The notes under the pieces: model-generated
The model's database searches: none
What the model was told of the DNA's origin: nothing
The model's input: only the letters and a program-made list of their open reading frames with translations
From: Amycolatopsis palatopharyngis
GTDB taxonomy: Bacteria > Actinomycetota > Actinomycetes > Mycobacteriales > Pseudonocardiaceae
Length of the DNA stretch: 64,000 bases
Direction of reading: 5' to 3'
NCBI RefSeq assembly: GCF_003385185.1
Contig: NZ_PQHZ01000005.1
Coordinates: forward strand, 124,001 to 188,000
Position numbers and translations under genes: made by a program
Shown: one piece after another, positions 9,657 through 17,785 of the stretch
How positions within the stretch are numbered: the first letter of the stretch is position 1
Layout: every line of letters begins with the position of its first letter

Positions 9657-10499
9657 TTGGCTCGACACCGCTCCCCCGGCGGTCAGGCTCCTTCCCCGGC
9701 ACTCGACGACGCACTGGACGGTGCAGTCGTCCGCGTCCGGGGAACACACCGGCTTCCCGCACCTTCGTCGGCCCTGCGTGGCCGCGTTGTTGTAGCGGCC
9801 GTAGCCGCCGGTGCTTTTGCTGCTGCTGCCGCAGGTCAGACCCTCCAGGCTGTCAGTTCCACGGACTCGGACAGCAAGGTGACGCCGCTGGCCAGTTCCC
9901 GTGACGCCACTTCGGCCATCGGAGTCGGCGGCGATGCCGCCCCCATGGGCGCGCCCGCGGCCGCCCCGGAGTTGCTTCCGGTGGCTCGTACGAGCGACGC
10001 CTCCGCCGAGGTCCAGAAGCTGACCGAGAGCAGGCAGGTCACCCAGGCCCGCATCGAGCGCGAGGCCCGCGAGGCCGAGGCCGCACGGAAGGCTGCGGAG
10101 GAAGCCGCCCGGCCGAAGACCGTGCGTCCCACCGCCGGCTCCGTGACCTCGGGTTTCGGTGGCCGCTGGGGCACCATGCACTACGGGCTCGACTTCCGCG
10201 GCAGCATCGGTTCGCCGATCGTCGCCGCCGCCGACGGCGTCGTGATCGAAGCGGGCTCGGCTAGCGGCTTCGGGCTCTGGGTGCGAATCCAGCTCGACGA
10301 CGGCACGGTCCACGTATACGGCCACATGAACAGCTACTCCGTCAGCGAGGGTGAGCGCGTCAAGGCCGGCGAGCAGATCGCCGAGGTCGGCAATCGTGGC
10401 CAGTCCACCGGCCCGCACCTGCATTTCGAGGTGTGGAGCGCTGGCGGCCAGAAGCTCGACCCCCGCCCGTGGCTGCGCGAGCGCGGCGTCGAACTCTGA
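9657..10499 (+). CDS. Secreted or membrane-anchored M23 (LytM) metallopeptidase
   Basis: Cell-wall peptidase cutting peptidoglycan stem peptides; position matches Rv0950c beside sucC and uvrD1. The start is TTG 9657, with GGAAGG 7 bases upstream; no good ATG exists. About 280 residues: an N-terminal polar stretch, one hydrophobic Ala/Val segment (about residues 38-60, anchor or signal), a charged helix (about 120-150, coiled-coil-like REAREAEAARKAAEEAAR), then the LytM domain with HYGLDFRG and GPHLHFEVW, which provide the zinc ligands. Seems catalytically intact. Confidence 0.88.
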   Translation: MARHRSPGGQAPSPALDDALDGAVVRVRGTHRLPAPSSALRGRVVVAAVAAGAFAAAAAGQTLQAVSSTDSDSKVTPLASSRDATSAIGVGGDAAPMGAPAAAPELLPVARTSDASAEVQKLTESRQVTQARIEREAREAEAARKAAEEAARPKTVRPTAGSVTSGFGGRWGTMHYGLDFRGSIGSPIVAAADGVVIEAGSASGFGLWVRIQLDDGTVHVYGHMNSYSVSEGERVKAGEQIAEVGNRGQSTGPHLHFEVWSAGGQKLDPRPWLRERGVEL

Positions 10500-10563
10500 T
10501 CCGTCGACACCACGGATCGATCCAGCAGGCGGACCAAGCCGACCAAGGCCATCGCCTCGATCG

Positions 10564-10872
10564 TCACGTTCCTGGCGGCAACCTGCGAATGAAGTAGGCG
10601 ATCGCCACCTGCCAGGGGAAGCACAGTTCGCCCCTGCCGGCCGCGCCCCCAGTTGAGCGGCGCCAACGCCACCTCGGCCCCCGGTCGCGCCTACAGGCGG
10701 CACAGCGCCTGCATTGGTGGCACTCGTGCAGGCGCAGGAGTGCCCGCCACGACGCCACCAGTCTGCGTACCTCCGGCGCCAGCGGTCCCCGTTCCCCGTT
10801 CGCCCGCGCCGAGACGTCGTCCAGATAGCGCCATACCCCGCGCGCGACTGGGCCAAACACACGGTCGTCCAC
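10564..10872 (-). CDS. Small Cys-containing hypothetical protein
   Basis: About 102 residues from a GTG preceded by a G-rich stretch. The N-terminal half (DDRVFGPVARGVWRYLDD, then PEVRRLVASWRALLRLHEC) looks like a conserved actinobacterial small protein; it continues with a Cys cluster (HECHQCRRCAAC) that could bind zinc, then a basic C-terminus. Convergent with the peptidase gene. I cannot assign a function, and the C-terminal third reads less like a conserved protein, so a frameshift or altered end is possible. Confidence 0.5.
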   Translation of the reverse strand: MDDRVFGPVARGVWRYLDDVSARANGERGPLAPEVRRLVASWRALLRLHECHQCRRCAACRRDRGPRWRWRRSTGGAAGRGELCFPWQVAIAYFIRRLPPGT

Positions 10873-11019
10873 ACTTGCGCCCCCCCACTTCTCCCCGCCG
10901 GTCGAACGGCGGGGCTCGCTAATCCGAGCCGAACTGGTGTTCGATCAAAAGGTAGCGCAGGGGTACGACAATGTCGTGCATCGAGCGAAGCGAGTGGGTG
11001 GCCCGGAGGACACCTCTGC

Positions 11020-13560
11020 TCAGAGCTTCACCATCGGAACGCTGCCGATGAGCATCAGCCGGACGGTGCCGGCGGCACCGAAGTCGATCGTGGCCGTGGC
11101 TCGCGGACCGGTGCCGTCGGTGGCCACCACGGTGCCGAGGCCGTACTTGTCATGGCTGACCCGGTCACCCACGTCGACCTTGATGGCCACGGTGTCCTTC
11201 CAGCCCTTGGAGGACGTGTTCCGCATGCCACCCGAGGACAGGCCCGCCTGTGCCGAGTCCCCGCCGAATCCCCGGCGCGAGCCCCAGGTGGTCGCGGTCC
11301 GTGGCGAGCCGGAAGAGGTACCGAAACCGGCAGCCTCCGGCTCGGTCCGCCGCCAGTCGACGAGATCGGCCGGAATCTCGTCCAGGAAGCGGGAAGCCGG
11401 GTTGGTCATCGGCTGTCCCCACGCGGTACGCAGTAGCGCACGCGACAGGTACAGCCGCTTTCGCGCCCTGGTGATCGCCACATAGGCCAGCCGACGCTCC
11501 TCGGCCAGTTCCTTCGGCTCGCCCAATGCCCGCATGTGCGGGAAGATCCCGTCCTCCCAGCCGGTACCGAACACGACCGGGTACTCGAGTCCCTTGGCCG
11601 TGTGCACGGTCATCAGCGTCACGACTCCGGCATCGTCGGATTCGTCCTCGTCGGCACCGTCCGGCGTCGGAATGGAGTCGGCGTCCGCGACCAGGGAGAC
11701 CCGTTCCAGGAATGCGGGCAATGAACCTGGTTCCGGCACGCCGAGATCTGCGGGAGTGGCATCCGCGGCAGCCGGTTCAGCGGCCTCGCCGTCCTCGTCC
11801 GCCTCCCCCTGCTCCTGCCCATCCGCCAGCCTGGCGTCCCGAACCGACTCGGCGAACTCGGTGAACTCCCTGGCCACTGTGACGAGTTCGGTCAGGTTCT
11901 CCAGCCGCGAGGCGTCCTGCGGGTCGTCGGACTCCTCCAGCGCGACGCGGTAGCCGGTGCGCTCCAGAATCGCCTCGAGTACCTCGGCGACCTCGGCGCC
12001 CTCTTCGACCAGTTCGGTCAGGCCGTCCAGCAGTTCGACGAACCCGGTGATGCATTTCTGCGACCGCGGGTTCAGCAGCGGTACCTCGTCGGCCACCGCG
12101 GCCCGCAGTGCCGCCGCGAACGAGATGCGCTCGCGCTCGGCATGGGCGGCGACCACGGCTTCGGCGCGGTCACCGATCCCGCGCTTTGGCACGTTGAGGA
12201 TCCGGCGAAGACTCACCGTGTCCTCCGGGTTGGCCAGCACCCGCAGGTAGGCCAGCGAGTCCCGTACCTCGCGCCGCTCGTAGAAGCGCACCCCGCCGAC
12301 CACGCGGTACGGCAGGCCGAGACGGATGAAGATCTCCTCGAACACCCGCGACTGGTTGTTGGTGCGATAGAAGACGGCGACGTCGGAGTATTTGAACGAC
12401 GGTTCGTCACCGCTACCGGCCCCGACCGCACTGTCCATCAGCGAGTCGATCTCGCCCGCGACGAACGCGGCTTCGTCGTGCTCGTTGTCGGCCACGTAAC
12501 CGACGATCTTCGCGCCGTCCCCCGAATCGGTCCACAGCCGCTTGTCCCGCCGGTTCGGATTGCGCGAGATGACCGCGTTCGCCGCGGACAGGATCGTCTG
12601 GGTCGAGCGGTAGTTCTGTTCCAGCAGGATGGTGCGCGCGTTCGGGAAGTCGCGCTCGAACTCCTCGATGTTGCGGATCGTGGCACCGCGGAAGGCATAG
12701 ATGGACTGGTCCGCGTCCCCGACCACACAGAGTTCGGCGGGCGGCACCCCGGACTCCGTTGACTTGGTGCCGACGAGCTCCCGTACGAGCGTGTACTGCG
12801 CGTGGTTGGTGTCCTGGTACTCGTCGACGAGTACGTGGGAGAAGCGCCTGCGGTAGTGCTCCGCGACGTCCGGGAAGACCTGCAGCACCTCGACCGTGCG
12901 CATGATCAGGTCGTCGAAGTCCATCGCGTTGGCCGAGGTGAGCCTGCGCTGGTATTCGGCGTAGACCTCGGCGACCTTGCGCTCCAGGTCGTTCGCCGCG
13001 GCCGCGGCAGCTGACTCGGGGTCGACCAGCTCGTTCTTCAGGTTCGAGATGTGCACGCCGAGGGTGCGTGCCGGATAACGCTTCGCGTCCAGGTCAAGAT
13101 CCCGCGCGACCAGTGTGATCAGGCGTTTGGAGTCGTCGGAGTCGTAGATGGAGAAGTTCGACGACATCCCCAGCGTCTTCGCCTCGCGACGCAGCAGTCG
13201 CACGCACATGGAGTGGAAGGTCGACACCCACATGGCGTTGGCCCTGCGACCGACCAGTTCGGTCACGCGATCGCGCATCTCAGCCGCGGCCTTGTTGGTG
13301 AAGGTGATCGCCATGATCTGGCCGGGATGCACCCCCCGTTCGGCCAGCAGGTAGGCGATCCGGCGGGTGAGCACCCTGGTCTTGCCCGACCCGGCGCCCG
13401 CGACGACCAGCAAGGGGCTGCCCGCGTGCTCCACGGCCGCCCGCTGGGCGGGATTGAGGTCCCCGAGCAGACCGGCGTGCCTGTCGTTGCGCGCGGACTG
13501 TGGTGTCCGCGCTGTCCCCGGGGTGTGGTGTTCCGAAGGCAGATCGAAGAGGGTGCTCAT
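11020..13560 (-). CDS. pcrA: ATP-dependent DNA helicase PcrA/UvrD1
   Basis: Superfamily 1A 3'-5' helicase in DNA repair and replication-fork maintenance. Motifs in order: Walker A GAGSGKTR, ITFTNKAA (Ia), DEYQDTN (II), GDADQSIYAFRGA (III), QNYRST (IV), MTVHTAKGLEYPVVF (V), and EERRLAYVAITRARKRLYL (VI). The C-terminus carries the Tudor-like module (VGDRVSHDKYGLGTVV) that in relatives contacts RNA polymerase. At 846 residues it is longer than many, partly from an acidic Ala/Glu insertion at about 590-650. Leaderless: TAGCGT at 13569-13574, 8 bases before the ATG. Confidence 0.96.
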   Translation of the reverse strand: MSTLFDLPSEHHTPGTARTPQSARNDRHAGLLGDLNPAQRAAVEHAGSPLLVVAGAGSGKTRVLTRRIAYLLAERGVHPGQIMAITFTNKAAAEMRDRVTELVGRRANAMWVSTFHSMCVRLLRREAKTLGMSSNFSIYDSDDSKRLITLVARDLDLDAKRYPARTLGVHISNLKNELVDPESAAAAAANDLERKVAEVYAEYQRRLTSANAMDFDDLIMRTVEVLQVFPDVAEHYRRRFSHVLVDEYQDTNHAQYTLVRELVGTKSTESGVPPAELCVVGDADQSIYAFRGATIRNIEEFERDFPNARTILLEQNYRSTQTILSAANAVISRNPNRRDKRLWTDSGDGAKIVGYVADNEHDEAAFVAGEIDSLMDSAVGAGSGDEPSFKYSDVAVFYRTNNQSRVFEEIFIRLGLPYRVVGGVRFYERREVRDSLAYLRVLANPEDTVSLRRILNVPKRGIGDRAEAVVAAHAERERISFAAALRAAVADEVPLLNPRSQKCITGFVELLDGLTELVEEGAEVAEVLEAILERTGYRVALEESDDPQDASRLENLTELVTVAREFTEFAESVRDARLADGQEQGEADEDGEAAEPAAADATPADLGVPEPGSLPAFLERVSLVADADSIPTPDGADEDESDDAGVVTLMTVHTAKGLEYPVVFGTGWEDGIFPHMRALGEPKELAEERRLAYVAITRARKRLYLSRALLRTAWGQPMTNPASRFLDEIPADLVDWRRTEPEAAGFGTSSGSPRTATTWGSRRGFGGDSAQAGLSSGGMRNTSSKGWKDTVAIKVDVGDRVSHDKYGLGTVVATDGTGPRATATIDFGAAGTVRLMLIGSVPMVKL

Positions 13561-13636
13561 CGGGACTCACGCTACCCGGGGCCACCGACGATGGCGGAGG
13601 GGTCGCGGCATCGGCGGAGACGTCGCGCCGCTGTGG

Positions 13637-13648
13637 CATACTTGACGT
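13637..13648 (+). promoter_or_regulatory. Promoter of the leader peptide and chorismate mutase
   Basis: CATACT (13637-13642) fits a -10 hexamer, with 6 bases to the GTG of the leader peptide, so the transcript would begin on the start codon. It is divergent from the pcrA promoter. Confidence 0.5.
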
Positions 13649-13747
13649 GTGCACGCATGTGACCGGCTGGACGTCCAGATTCTCCTGGACCTCGCGGCCT
13701 GCCGATTTTTTTACGGGACCCGGACTCCGGCTCCCGTGATCGCGTAG
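13649..13747 (+). CDS. Leader peptide of a Phe/Tyr attenuator
   Basis: A 32-codon frame starting GTG (an in-frame TGA lies 4-6 bases upstream) and ending TAG. Codons 20-22 are TTT TTT TAC, giving Phe-Phe-Tyr. TTT is very rare in this genome, and two in a row in front of a gene for Phe/Tyr synthesis is the signature of a regulatory leader. The Tyr codon overlaps the first arm of the anti-antiterminator hairpin (13713-13737). Too short for usual gene finding. Confidence 0.75.
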   Translation: MHACDRLDVQILLDLAACRFFYGTRTPAPVIA

Positions 13748-13800
13748 TGCGCCAACCGCCATCACACCCAAGCCCCGGAGTCCTCGGACCCGGGGCTTTC
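13713..13800 (+). terminator. Attenuator: three mutually exclusive RNA structures before chorismate mutase
   Basis: Terminator: 13771-13778 pairs with 13790-13797 (8 bp), with an inner 3-bp stem, then TTTC. Antiterminator: GGACTCCGG at 13722-13730 pairs perfectly with CCGGAGTCC at 13775-13783 and destroys the terminator. Anti-antiterminator: 13713-13718 pairs with 13732-13737, enclosing CCGG/CCGG, and hides 13722-13730. A ribosome stalled at the Phe-Phe-Tyr codons (13706-13714) would cover the 5' arm of the last hairpin and permit antitermination. Confidence 0.78.
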
Positions 13801-13844
13801 GTCGGCTCGGGGTCACGCAGGGATCCGGATCGACCGGAGGACAG

Positions 13845-14141
13845 ATGAACGCCCAGACCCACGACACGAATCCGCCCGAGACTCCGCAGGAGACCGAGGC
13901 GCAGGACATCGACGCGCTGCGCGAGGAGATCGACTGGCTGGACACCGAGATCCTCCGTCTGGTGAAACGGCGGGTCGAGGTGTCCAGGACCATCGGGGCG
14001 GCACGAATGGCGGCAGGGGGCACCCGGATCGTCTACAACCGTGAGATGGACGTGCTGGCCCGCTACCGCGACCTCGGCCCCGAGGGCAGGCAGCTGGCCA
14101 TGGCCCTGCTGAACCTCGGCAGGGGCAGGCTCGGCAGGTAA
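13845..14141 (+). CDS. Chorismate mutase, AroQ type
   Basis: Converts chorismate to prephenate, the committed step to Phe and Tyr. 98 residues, all helical, with an acidic N-terminal extension, LREEIDWLDTEILRLVKRR (helix 1 with the catalytic Arg), and a C-terminal LLNLGRGRLGR like the intracellular mycobacterial enzyme (Rv0948c), in which this tail docks on DAHP synthase for activation. GGAGG lies 5 bases before the ATG. Preceded by the attenuator, so probably controlled by charged tRNA-Phe/Tyr. Confidence 0.93.
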   Translation: MNAQTHDTNPPETPQETEAQDIDALREEIDWLDTEILRLVKRRVEVSRTIGAARMAAGGTRIVYNREMDVLARYRDLGPEGRQLAMALLNLGRGRLGR

Positions 14142-14235
14142 CCAGACCGGTCCGATTAGCCCGCTGCGGCGATCGGTATGCGATCTCAGGGGTTCCCCGG
14201 AGCCGCTGCGGGGATGTTCACGGCACACTGGGGTC

Positions 14236-14550
14236 ATGGAAACGCTCGTCAACGTGATCGCCGTAGTCATCGCCATCGCCAGCGTGCTGGCCGCCCTAGG
14301 CCACGCCGGCTACCTGGCGATGCTGAACAACGCCGCGGGCAAACGCGCGGGCGGTGCCCCGATCGCTCAATATGTTCGTGGCCGCTGGCCGGTGGCGGGT
14401 GGAGCCGCGGCGGCGTCACTGCTCGCCTGGTTGCTGACCAGCGGGGGACCCGGGCTGGACATCGTGGCGATCATTCTCGCCGTCGGTAGCGGAGCCGTGG
14501 CCACGAAGGCACTGCAGTCGACGCAGGCGCGGTACCGCAGCGGCGGATAA
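14236..14550 (+). CDS. Small membrane protein
   Basis: 104 residues with three hydrophobic segments (VNVIAVVIAIASVLAALGHAGYL, AGGAAAASLLAWLL and IVAIILAVGSGAVAT). No domain recognised. Coding is supported by a consistently G/C-ending third codon base and the absence of a better frame. The start has only a weak purine stretch upstream (ggggtc). Confidence 0.6.
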   Translation: METLVNVIAVVIAIASVLAALGHAGYLAMLNNAAGKRAGGAPIAQYVRGRWPVAGGAAAASLLAWLLTSGGPGLDIVAIILAVGSGAVATKALQSTQARYRSGG

Positions 14551-14887
14551 CACCTGGTCGGCGGGCAAAAGATGATGCGGAACCGCGTACCACTAACACA
14601 CTCCCAGTCGCATGTCGCCGGGTCGGCGGCGCCCGGAGGAGTGAATCTGAAGAAACTGGCCCACCTGGCCCACCAAGCCGCAGCCGGGCTCTTATTCTGG
14701 TAGGCGCGAAACGTCGCAGGTTTCCCTGCCCCAGCCCACTCCGTTGTGCTGGGCCGGGGACGCATGCTCGGCACCAGGCCGTGCATGTGCAGTTGGAGTG
14801 TGCAGATGCTCGGTCTGCCGCTGCTCCGATCGGCTTAATTCGAGCGGAATCGCCGTCAGGTGACCGGAAGGGAGGGGTCCTACCAGC
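14551..14887. other. 337-bp gap before a single-pass membrane protein gene
   Basis: No coding frame is convincing. A TATTCT hexamer at 14693-14698 is a possible -10 for the next gene and would give a long leader. GGGAGGGG just before 14888 is its ribosome binding site. No recognised RNA motif. Confidence 0.45.
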
Positions 14888-16264
14888 ATGAACGGCGGAC
14901 CCGATTCCACCGAGCACCATTCCCACCGACTGCAACGTCCCCCACGCCAGGGCCGCCACCGCCAGGGCGCGGCGGGCACCTGGACCCCGAGCGTTCCCAC
15001 ACAGCCAACGCATGGACGGCACGAGGAGCCGCGTCCGGCGGCCGAGGCGGCGGTCCCCCTCGACGCCTCGTTCAGCGGATCACTGCCATTGGCGGCCGGC
15101 CAGCAGGAGCACGATTCCGGATACCGATCGGGCTTCCTCAGCACCAGGGGCGAACTACCGATCGAGGTACCGGCCCAGGCGGCACCGGCGTCCAGGCCGG
15201 TGCCCCCTTCTGTAGCACCCGAGTCCGTAGCGCCCGAGTCCGTAGTGCCCGATTCACTAGCGCCCGAGTCCACGCTGTCCGAGCGCGCGGCGGCCGAGCG
15301 CGCGGCGGCCGAGTCCGCGGCGATGAAGTCCGCCGACGAGCCGACGGTCCGGCGGAGAACGGTGACACTGACGACTCCCCCGGAACCCCGTCCCAGCGAG
15401 GTAACCGGCGAGGACATCCTCGTCTACGAAGCGGAACCCGCGCCCGCGCTGGACGGGCTCGGCACGTTCGACCTCGGCTCGGTGCCCGCCTCGGTGACTC
15501 CGCCCAGGACGTGGCGCAAGGCTGCCTGGTTCGCGACAGCCTCGTCCGGCTTCGTGGTGGTGGCCCTGTTGTTCGCAGGTTCGGTCCTGGTCAGCCAGCC
15601 CTCGGAGACCGGGACGCAGGCGATCAACGGCTGGACCGAGCGCGGGGGTCAGCCGACACTCGAGGGCGAGCAGTTCACCGATCGCACGAGTGGGCCGGAC
15701 TCCAGCACGCAAGAGGACACCTCGGCCGCGGCATCCGCGTCGTCCGCGGCGTCTGAATCGAGTGCCAGCAGTTCACAGCAGACCACGGTGAGCGAACGCG
15801 CCTCCGCCATCGCACCCCACGCCCCCGGTGCCCCGCCGATGACGAGCTCACCGGAGTTCAGCGAGGCCCCGACCACGACGAGCACGTCCAGCGAGCCGAC
15901 GAAGCCGCCCGCCTCCAAGGCGCAGCGGGTCAAGGCGCCGCCCCGGCACGTGATGACGGCCGATCCCGAACTGATGGCGGACCGTTCCGAGTACTTCCTC
16001 AACACCGTCACCGAGGATCCGGCGGCCGCGCACTCGGTGACCACCGGGGAACTGGAGGAACAGGGCCCGAAAGGCCTCGAGCGGAAGTATCGGGACGTGG
16101 CCTACTACGAGGTCAAGAAGATCTACATCGATCCCAACCGTGGCGAGACCGTCAACACCGTCGAGGTGACGTACCCGGACGGCAGCAAGAAGACCGAGCA
16201 GCGGGTACTCCATTTCGGCAGGGAAACGAAGATCGAAAGCGACGGAAAGTCATCGCCGGAGTAG
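14888..16264 (+). CDS. Single-pass membrane protein with Ser/Ala-rich regions
   Basis: 458 residues. The N-terminal 215 are a disordered cytoplasmic part with tandem five-residue APES(V) units (about 105-125), one membrane helix follows (AAWFATASSGFVVVALLFAGSVLV, about 216-240), then a Ser/Thr/Glu-rich extracytoplasmic stretch and a small folded C-terminal region (YREVAYYEVKKIYID-like, NTVEVTYPDGSKKTEQRV, probably beta). Family not recognised. Neighbouring genes encode another single-pass protein and two kinase-like proteins, so an envelope or signalling role is plausible but unproven. Confidence 0.75.
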   Translation: MNGGPDSTEHHSHRLQRPPRQGRHRQGAAGTWTPSVPTQPTHGRHEEPRPAAEAAVPLDASFSGSLPLAAGQQEHDSGYRSGFLSTRGELPIEVPAQAAPASRPVPPSVAPESVAPESVVPDSLAPESTLSERAAAERAAAESAAMKSADEPTVRRRTVTLTTPPEPRPSEVTGEDILVYEAEPAPALDGLGTFDLGSVPASVTPPRTWRKAAWFATASSGFVVVALLFAGSVLVSQPSETGTQAINGWTERGGQPTLEGEQFTDRTSGPDSSTQEDTSAAASASSAASESSASSSQQTTVSERASAIAPHAPGAPPMTSSPEFSEAPTTTSTSSEPTKPPASKAQRVKAPPRHVMTADPELMADRSEYFLNTVTEDPAAAHSVTTGELEEQGPKGLERKYRDVAYYEVKKIYIDPNRGETVNTVEVTYPDGSKKTEQRVLHFGRETKIESDGKSSPE

Positions 16265-16652
16265 CGCACGCCGCGGCGTTCACCCGCTGATGCACGTGCG
16301 GATGCGCATTTCCACTGCACGTGCGGTGCGGTGAGTGGTTAGAAATTGCGCTACCCGGGTGACATGGAATGCCGCTCGTCGTATTCCGGCGCCATTCCGC
16401 CGATCGAGCCTGGCCGCAGCAGATCGCAGAGGGTTACCTAGTGTGCAGGAACCCCGCACCCCGCGACACCCACGCAGGACGACATGGCGATATGCCGAAC
16501 GGTGGTATGGCCGGTACCGACGACCAGTCGCACCACGATCAACACGATCAACACGATCGACACGATCAAGACCGCGATCAACACCGCACACACCAGGATC
16601 GCCCCGGTGCAGGCCCACAGGCCGGACCGGCGATCGGGAGAACGGACCATCC
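16265..16652. other. 388-bp gap with an unassigned minus-strand hydrophobic frame
   Basis: Between two plus-strand membrane-protein genes. It has a TGCACGTGCGG repeat (about 16290 and 16317) and an AACACGATC-type short repeat near 16538-16585. On the minus strand a 70-codon frame (16438-16651) would encode a small protein with a single Ile/Val/Leu-rich helix; its third-base GC is high, but no ribosome binding site is seen. Confidence 0.45.
16438..16651 (-). CDS. Possible small one-helix membrane protein
   Basis: 70 residues: short basic N-terminus (MVRSPDRRSG), one hydrophobic helix (ILVCAVLIAVLIVSIVLIVL), then a short Cys-containing tail. Third-position GC is better here than in the plus frames over the same stretch. 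Its start abuts the divergent GTG at 16653. There is no visible Shine-Dalgarno sequence, and the repeated GATCGTGTTGATCGTG DNA could itself produce a hydrophobic frame by chance. Confidence 0.35.
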
Positions 16653-17546
16653 GTGCACGACGGGAAGCGCTCAGAGCGGCTCGCTCAGGCAGGCCATACG
16701 AGACACGCCGAGGACGTACTGCACCCCGGCCTGCTCGAAGATGAGTTGGTCGACCGTGAGCACCTCGACGCCGTCTTCCGCGAGCCGAGCCGCTACCTGC
16801 CGCCGCCACGCGTCCGCCGCCGCCCGGAACCGATCGACCCACCCGAGCCAGAGAGCCCGCTCGCACGGCGCTCGAAGCTGATCGCGCTGATCATCGCCGC
16901 CGCTGTGCTGTTCGGTTCGATCGCCGCGGCGGCAACGCTCACCGAGCAGGAGGACACCGGGCTACCCAGCGGCGCGGCCAAATTGGAGATCACCGGGGCT
17001 GCGGCGCTCGGTGGGTTCGTCATCCCCGACGCCGAACGCTCGAGCACGCCCGAGCCCGCCACCTCGCCCGATCAGCAGCGCACCGGTACCACCGACCGGA
17101 AGCCGGAGCAGCCCGCGCCGAAGCAGGAAAACCGGGCGGCAGGGGTGCCCGCGGACGAAACCAGTTCGACAAGCCCGGACCCGACGTCAGCCCCCAGCGA
17201 GGAGCCGGAGACGACAGGTACCGAACTCGCGGCCGAGGCAGTCGATCCGGTCGCGACCGTGCGCGAGTTCTACCGCCTGGTCGCGAACCAGCCCACGGAC
17301 GCGCTCTCCCTGCTGGATCCGGTTCTCGTTGGCGATCAGACCGGCGATCTCGTCCGGGCCTGGTCCTCCATGGACTCGATCGAGATCGAGGAAGTCGAGG
17401 ACCAGGGAAACGGAACCGTGCGCGCCGTGGTCCTGATGACCCAGCCCGACGGCAGGCGTATGCGGGTCACGCAGCTACTCCAGCTGGCCGAAGGCCCGGT
17501 GGCGATGATCGCCAACGCGACACTCGTCTCCGCGCGCCACACCTGA
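16653..17546 (+). CDS. Single-pass protein with an extracytoplasmic NTF2-like domain
   Basis: 297 residues from GTG 16653 (GGGAG 12 bases upstream). Cytoplasmic N-terminus of about 75 residues, one helix (KLIALIIAAAVLFGSIAAAATL), a Pro/Ser/Thr-rich linker, then a C-terminal domain of about 100 residues starting VDPVATVREFYRLVANQPTDALSLLD, which reads like an NTF2/SnoaL-type fold. An upstream in-frame extension exists but is Arg-rich and non-coding in character. It precedes the kinase gene by 239 bases and may act as its extracellular partner. Confidence 0.72.
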   Translation: MHDGKRSERLAQAGHTRHAEDVLHPGLLEDELVDREHLDAVFREPSRYLPPPRVRRRPEPIDPPEPESPLARRSKLIALIIAAAVLFGSIAAAATLTEQEDTGLPSGAAKLEITGAAALGGFVIPDAERSSTPEPATSPDQQRTGTTDRKPEQPAPKQENRAAGVPADETSSTSPDPTSAPSEEPETTGTELAAEAVDPVATVREFYRLVANQPTDALSLLDPVLVGDQTGDLVRAWSSMDSIEIEEVEDQGNGTVRAVVLMTQPDGRRMRVTQLLQLAEGPVAMIANATLVSARHT

Positions 17547-17785
17547 CCCCTCGGTCGCGCCGGCCACGCGCTCGGTCAGACCGCCCAGCTCCCGGCCACT
17601 CTCTCAGTGCCGCGTGTGTGTGCGCAGAGTGAGCGCCTAGCCTTGACGCGGGTCGGTCTCTGCGAAACCGGCACAAAACCACCGAGATGTGCCTACGCTC
17701 CTCCGGACACGGCGCACCGCAGTACGCTTCGCCGCCTGCACCGGACGCCGGTGCCATTGACGATGGAGCCCCGAAGGAGGGTCGC

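Noticed and set aside
10653..11485. Overlapping plus-strand frames near the small Cys-rich protein and pcrA end
   Set aside because: Low-complexity Arg/Pro/Ala composition and antisense to pcrA; no start signals.
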